Assembly: GCF_018918095.1 (NCBI RefSeq)
Contig: NZ_JAHLPV010000022.1
Span: 1-45,142, forward strand
Length of the DNA: 45,142 nucleotides
Direction of reading: 5' to 3'
Source of the DNA: Acetivibrio sp. MSJd-27
Lineage (GTDB): Bacteria > Bacillota > Clostridia > UMGS1840 > HGM11507
Numbering within the stretch: position 1 is the first letter of the stretch; each line of letters starts with the position of its first letter. Below, piece after piece: positions 41,585-45,142 of the stretch. Below the pieces are notes generated by a model. It was not told where the DNA came from. It searched no databases and worked only from the letters and a program-made list of their open reading frames with translations. A program made the translations under genes and the position numbers.

Positions 41585-41875
41585 TTGCTCAATGAACGAA
41601 TCAAAACATTAAGAGATGCTTACCGCATAAATCAAAAAGATCTTGTGGATGCTCTTCACGTTTCAAAACAAACTGTTTCTAACTGGGAGAATGATAACGT
41701 TGTTCCATCGATTGAAATGCTGGTAAAAATGACTGAATTTTTTCATGTTTCGGCTGATTATTTACTGGGTTTAGATAATAGAATTTACTTAGAGATCACT
41801 GGTCTTTCTTTGGAAAAAACATCTCTCATCCAACAAATTGTTGACAATCTCAAAAAAGCCGGAAAATCATCTTAA
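41585..41875 (+). CDS. XRE-family helix-turn-helix regulator
   Basis: A 96-residue protein whose first 65 residues form a Cro/CI-type helix-turn-helix (NQKDLVDALHVSKQTVSNWENDN as the HTH, then PSIEMLVKMTEFFHVSADYLLG). The last 30 residues are helical and may mediate dimerisation. The start is the TTG at 41585, eight bases after GAGG, which gives the usual LNERIKTLR beginning; no ATG fits. It lies just upstream of the manganese riboswitch and mntP on the same strand but is separated by mntP's own promoter. Its target is unknown. Confidence 0.85.
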   Translation: MLNERIKTLRDAYRINQKDLVDALHVSKQTVSNWENDNVVPSIEMLVKMTEFFHVSADYLLGLDNRIYLEITGLSLEKTSLIQQIVDNLKKAGKSS

Positions 41876-41902
41876 TATTTTACATATATATGCCCTTTTC
41901 TG

Positions 41903-41931
41903 TTGACTTTTTGGCCAAAATGTGTTATATT
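41903..41931 (+). promoter_or_regulatory. mntP promoter with palindromic spacer
   Basis: TTGACT (41903-41908), a 17-base spacer and TATATT (41926-41931). The spacer begins with the perfect palindrome TTTTGGCCAAAA (41909-41920), a possible repressor operator directly beside the -35. Confidence 0.7.
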
Positions 41932-41937
41932 ATTTTA

Positions 41938-42058
41938 AGCTTTGAGGGAGTAGATAGCGTCAATGACGTGGCAAGTCAACATGCTGATTATTGATAATCT
42001 GGCTTGTCTTGAATAACGAGACTCAAGTATGGCATTGCCGTACCTGTGTCTTTTTTTA
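41938..42058 (+). promoter_or_regulatory. yybP-ykoY manganese riboswitch
   Basis: The leader shows the family's conserved AGGGAGTAG loop (about 41944-41952), the central CAAGTCAACATGC and CTGGCTTGTCTTG segments, and the closing CGAGACTCAAG, which pairs with CTTTGAG at the 5' end. The expression platform is a GTATGGCA/TGCCGTAC hairpin (42027-42043) followed by a seven-T run (42051-42057), i.e. a terminator that Mn2+ binding should prevent. It directly precedes mntP, the commonest gene under this riboswitch. Some consensus positions differ, but the order and spacing fit. Confidence 0.85.
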
Positions 42059-42109
42059 TTTTGTTCAGGTACTGTAATGTATCTGATTTTTTATTTTTGG
42101 GGGAAGATT

Positions 42110-42679
42110 ATGGGAATTATCGAATTGTTTTTGATTGCCTTTGGCCTATCCATGGATGCGTTTGCCGTATCGGTCTGCAAAGGCTTATCCACGCGGAAAC
42201 TGGAGCCAAAACATTACTTATTGATTGGTGTATGGTTTGGCGGATTCCAGGCTTTTATGCCCACTGTCGGCTACATACTCGGTTCTGCCTTTGAACAGTA
42301 TATCACTGTCTTTGATCACTGGGCGGCATTCATCCTGCTTCTGCTGATCGGTGGAAACATGATAAAAGAAGGCTTCTCAAAAAATGATGAGCAGCCAAAC
42401 GATTCCTTCAGCGCAAAAACCATGAGCATTCTAGCGATTGCTACCAGCATTGACGCGCTGGCTGTCGGTATTACTTTCGCATTATTGCCGGACGTCGATA
42501 TCGGCATAGCTGTTTGCTTTATTGGAATCACTACCTTCCTTTTGTCAGGGGCCGGATTAAAAATTGGAAATATCTTTGGTCTGAAATACAAATCGAAAGC
42601 AGAGATTGCCGGCGGTGTGATTCTTATCCTGATGGGTGCGAAAATCTTACTTGAACATCTGGGTATCATCTGCCTTTAA
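42110..42679 (+). CDS. mntP: Manganese efflux pump MntP
   Basis: A 189-residue membrane protein with six transmembrane helices that exports Mn2+. It has the paired family motifs with membrane aspartates: [15 protein letters not shown] in helix 1 and [16 protein letters not shown] in the second repeat, showing the internal duplication. The ATG at 42110 follows a GGGGGAAG site; the open frame begins 81 bases earlier inside the riboswitch terminator and is rejected. Transcription should rise when Mn2+ binds the riboswitch upstream. Confidence 0.95.
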   Translation: MGIIELFLIAFGLSMDAFAVSVCKGLSTRKLEPKHYLLIGVWFGGFQAFMPTVGYILGSAFEQYITVFDHWAAFILLLLIGGNMIKEGFSKNDEQPNDSFSAKTMSILAIATSIDALAVGITFALLPDVDIGIAVCFIGITTFLLSGAGLKIGNIFGLKYKSKAEIAGGVILILMGAKILLEHLGIICL

Positions 42680-42704
42680 CCTTTTCAACTTTTCAAAATG
42701 GATA

Positions 42705-42750
42705 AAAAAATCCTCTGTCTTGAACAAAAACACAAGACAGAGGATTTTTT
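42705..42750. terminator. Bidirectional terminator between mntP and the S-layer gene
   Basis: AAAAAATCCTCTGTCTTG (42705-42722) and CAAGACAGAGGATTTTTT (42733-42750) are exact complements with T-runs on both strands, serving both convergent genes. Confidence 0.9.
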
Positions 42751-42759
42751 GTTTCATTT

Positions 42760-44997
42760 TTAATAGTCAATCTGAGCGTCAAATTGATCCAAACTATTGC
42801 GGATATTTGCATTTCTTGTTTCAACATCAACATACCCGTCATCTGTATATGCGCTGGTTGCTTTCAGGCAGATCTCATATGCCCAATGGGTAGTATCTTT
42901 CATGTCACTGAAATAATAAGTGTCGGCAGTTACCTGATATTCTTTTCCGTCTTTATCCAATGCTGTCAGTCCCATTTCATTGCGGCCGATAATGTTGTTG
43001 AACAGAGAACAGAACTCCGCCCTTGTCATAATTTTATCAGGTTCAAAGGTTGTATCACTGGTTCCCTTCATATAACCGTATGCCGCCATCATTTTGATAT
43101 ACGGAGCATACTGATTGCCTTCGATATCCGTATAGGAAGTGTCTGTGGTTCTCGACAGGTTTAACCCGCAGGCGACCAGCTTGGCGACTTCGCCTCTGGT
43201 TACCGGCCCTACGTCAACCTTCTCCGTTCCGTCAAAAGCGCCCTTGAATGCCACATAAGCCAAACCGCGGGCATACCAGGTACCCTCGTATGCAGCTATG
43301 TTGTCGGTCATGGGGTATTTCACGTTCTGCGTCTGATAAGCCTGATCGATCATTCTCATCAGCATCGCGCTGACCTGCTCTCTTGTGACAGCATCATCCA
43401 TCGCCATATTCAGAATGACTTCACGGGAGACCGCATTGCCGTCCTCGTCTGTCACGGTATTGATAATCGGTTCATGACCGAAAATATAAGCGTATTTGGC
43501 ACCCTTTAAATTGATTGATTCGTCCGGTTTTTCACCGTAATAAACTACAGACACGTAAAGCGTCTCGGTCGGTGACAAAGTGCCCAAAACGCCGTCGGCA
43601 TCCCCGGTCGTGATCGTCCCGTTCTGATATTCCTTGCCTTTATACGTGATATTGGTCTCAATATCATCCTTCTTGATAATATCTCCTACATCACCCAGCG
43701 TAACAACCTGCGTGATAACCTTCCATTCAGATTCCGGTGTATCCTTGGTTTCCGCATACCAATAGGTTACAGTATAAGACGGCTTCGGAATGAAAATCAC
43801 GCGCACGATATCCGTGTCATCATCGGTGACAATCGTCGCCGTTGCGTTGGGATCGGTCTTAGGCTGGAAATTGTCATCCACAACAAATCCGCCGTAATAG
43901 GTATCATTGGTTGCCAAGGCATGAGTAGCATCATTGATATCTATCATGATATCAGAAACTTTAACTTCGTCGCCTGCATAAACAGACTCGCCGTTTAAAG
44001 TATTTACAACCGTGGAAGCAATCAAACCGGTATCATCATTCGTTGTTCCGTCATACAAAGCGCCGTCATAATATTTTACCATATAGTTTGTGGGCTGAAT
44101 GACATTCAAAGATATTTTACAGTTTGCTTTGCCGGCACCTCTTTCAAGATAAAAAATCTTCAAAGTATGATTCTCCGAAGAGAAATCAAAGCCCAAATCA
44201 GCTAAACTGGAATAGCGCTCCGTATTATCTTTATCCCCGGAATTGATTATACCGGTTGTCGTGATAACTCCCGTATGGAAATTGATCGAGCCGCTTACCG
44301 CATTGTGAATTCCGCCAAGATCAAGCGCAAGCTTTCCGTCCACGAAAATCCATACGTCATCATCCCCGGAAAATTTGAATTCCATATCACTGCCATTGTT
44401 CACGACCCCATTGTTTTTATATACGAAAGGCAGTGTCGTCTCCAGACCAAACCAGAAGTTTCCTTCCCCCAGCGGAAAGAAACCGTCCGCTGTCTTTGGT
44501 GCGTATTCCATTACCCCTGTCATGCTGTTGGCAATCAGATTGTTCTTTGCGCTGTCGTACTCATAAAGCTGTGTTTCGCTGTTGTATTTAAATGGCATCT
44601 GGTATATCCCCTTGGACTCCTCGCTCTGAAAGAGCTTCCCGCTTTTTGCACTCGGTGTCGAGCGATTTCTTGCCAGTACAACATCTTCGTTTTTATCCAG
44701 ATTGTTCTCAACAAGTCCCTGCTGAATTTTGTAGTCATTTTCTTTTGTCCAATAGTTATATTCTCCGAAACGTCCTACTTCGCTGGAGGATGCCCCGGAA
44801 AAGATAAGATAGCTGTCCTTTGTTTTGTTGCTGTATTTGGGAACTACCTGTTCATAGTCAAAGACTTCCGTTTTCGCCATGATGGTGTCAGGGACCGTGC
44901 TCTCAGCCGCAAGAACCGGCATTTGAATCATCATGCAAGACAAAAGCATTGCTGTGATTACAAAAAACAAAGTACATTTTTTAACAATCTTTTTCAT
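42760..44997 (-). CDS. S-layer-anchored fibro-slime domain protein
   Basis: A 745-residue exported protein. After the signal peptide (1-31) comes a fibro-slime domain, with its PA14-like core FSGDDDVWIFVDGKLALDLGG near residue 205-225. Two MucBP-like repeats follow (about 310-510; YMVKYYDG and YTVTYWYAE starts). At the C-terminus are three SLH repeats (about 535-715), containing VTREQVSAMLMRM, VTRGEVAKLVACG and MTRAEFCSLFNNI, which bind the protein to pyruvylated wall polymer. It is probably an adhesin or surface matrix protein. The ATG at 44997 follows GGGAGG; the longer frame is rejected. Divergent from the gene at 45123. Confidence 0.88.
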   Translation of the reverse strand: MKKIVKKCTLFFVITAMLLSCMMIQMPVLAAESTVPDTIMAKTEVFDYEQVVPKYSNKTKDSYLIFSGASSSEVGRFGEYNYWTKENDYKIQQGLVENNLDKNEDVVLARNRSTPSAKSGKLFQSEESKGIYQMPFKYNSETQLYEYDSAKNNLIANSMTGVMEYAPKTADGFFPLGEGNFWFGLETTLPFVYKNNGVVNNGSDMEFKFSGDDDVWIFVDGKLALDLGGIHNAVSGSINFHTGVITTTGIINSGDKDNTERYSSLADLGFDFSSENHTLKIFYLERGAGKANCKISLNVIQPTNYMVKYYDGALYDGTTNDDTGLIASTVVNTLNGESVYAGDEVKVSDIMIDINDATHALATNDTYYGGFVVDDNFQPKTDPNATATIVTDDDTDIVRVIFIPKPSYTVTYWYAETKDTPESEWKVITQVVTLGDVGDIIKKDDIETNITYKGKEYQNGTITTGDADGVLGTLSPTETLYVSVVYYGEKPDESINLKGAKYAYIFGHEPIINTVTDEDGNAVSREVILNMAMDDAVTREQVSAMLMRMIDQAYQTQNVKYPMTDNIAAYEGTWYARGLAYVAFKGAFDGTEKVDVGPVTRGEVAKLVACGLNLSRTTDTSYTDIEGNQYAPYIKMMAAYGYMKGTSDTTFEPDKIMTRAEFCSLFNNIIGRNEMGLTALDKDGKEYQVTADTYYFSDMKDTTHWAYEICLKATSAYTDDGYVDVETRNANIRNSLDQFDAQIDY

Positions 44998-45046
44998 AAT
45001 AGAAACCTCCCTATCTGTTTTTACGTTCTGTAAAGTTAAATGAAAG

Positions 45047-45075
45047 TTGAAAACCCGCCAGCCTTTCTGGTACAA
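45047..45075 (+). promoter_or_regulatory. Possible promoter of the gene at the right edge
   Basis: TTGAAA followed 18 bases later by TACAAT on the plus strand, about 47 bases upstream of the ATG at 45123. Confidence 0.4.
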
Positions 45076-45122
45076 TGGTTTCACCACAAATCCAAGTACC
45101 TCCCGAAAGGAGACGAGTTTTC

Positions 45123-45142
45123 ATGGCTAAAGTATACCAGAT
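45123..45142 (+). CDS. Unknown protein, first codons only
   Basis: An ATG at 45123 with a GAAAGGAG site ten bases upstream opens a frame that reads MAKVYQ before the window ends. The good ribosome-binding site and upstream promoter-like sequence support a real gene. The identity cannot be judged. Confidence 0.45.

Noticed and set aside
44275-45033. 252-codon plus-strand frame opposite the S-layer protein
   Set aside because: It is antisense to the fibro-slime domain and has no start site or family match.
1-45142. CRISPR array or direct-repeat cluster
   Set aside because: No regularly spaced direct repeats were seen by reading; the repeats found are inverted or isolated.

Overview
The window looks like the chromosome of an anaerobic, endospore-forming Clostridia-type Firmicute. 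The reasons are strong AGGAGG ribosome-binding sites, a pyruvate:ferredoxin oxidoreductase, the full [FeFe]-hydrogenase maturation set (HydE, HydF, HydG), a PAS-containing [FeFe] hydrogenase homologue, an oxygen-sensitive two-subunit serine dehydratase, and sporulation-linked genes (a Spo0E-like peptide, a SASP-like protein, a PdaA-like deacetylase). No rRNA, tRNA, CRISPR array or intact transposase gene was recognised.

Layout. 1-976: an AT-rich aminoglycoside-phosphotransferase-like gene and the start of an unknown gene whose promoter lies between inverted repeats. 1315-4211 (minus): lysC, hom and an ACT-domain gene, i.e. aspartate to homoserine. Divergent from these are an ApgM-type gene, possibly the missing homoserine kinase, and an AI-2E-type permease. 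6874-8820: structured non-coding DNA, then four small genes (tandem ribbon-helix-helix-like, unknown, Spo0E-like, SASP-like). 8890-14109 (minus): a sugar operon of three Gfo/Idh/MocA dehydrogenases, a xylose-isomerase-like TIM barrel and NagA. 14546-16991 (plus): a PfkB sugar kinase with both serine dehydratase subunits.

17095-20037 (minus): a YihY/BrkB membrane protein, a DUF975 protein, a niacin-type ECF S component behind a strong promoter, and DUF3006. 20083-24068 (minus): a ComEC-like metallo-hydrolase lipoprotein, then a cassette of 2Fe-2S protein, hydrogenase-PAS protein and SpoIIE-type phosphatase that resembles a hydrogen- or redox-sensing signalling module. 24299-30807: a secreted propeller/stalk protein, a GNAT acetyltransferase, a candidate structured RNA, a nucleoside hydrolase divergent from an AraC regulator, and a PdaA-like lipoprotein. 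31432-35382 (minus): ferritin, hydF, hydG, hydE and a TM1266-family regulator. Upstream of these are a MITE-like element (35395-35671) and a promoter-to-terminator unit that may encode an unassigned small RNA or leader. 35877-45142: CorA, PFOR, a stalk-domain protein, an XRE regulator, a manganese riboswitch with mntP, an S-layer fibro-slime protein and the first codons of a further gene.

How the genes fit together. PFOR makes acetyl-CoA and reduced ferredoxin; serine dehydratase feeds it pyruvate. HydEFG mature [FeFe] hydrogenases, but the only hydrogenase in view is the PAS-bearing type, so a catalytic enzyme is expected elsewhere. The least explained parts are the sensory hydrogenase-phosphatase cassette, the Gfo/Idh-TIM-barrel-NagA operon (a possible 3-keto-glycoside route), and the promoter-RNA-terminator-MITE arrangement before the maturation operon.
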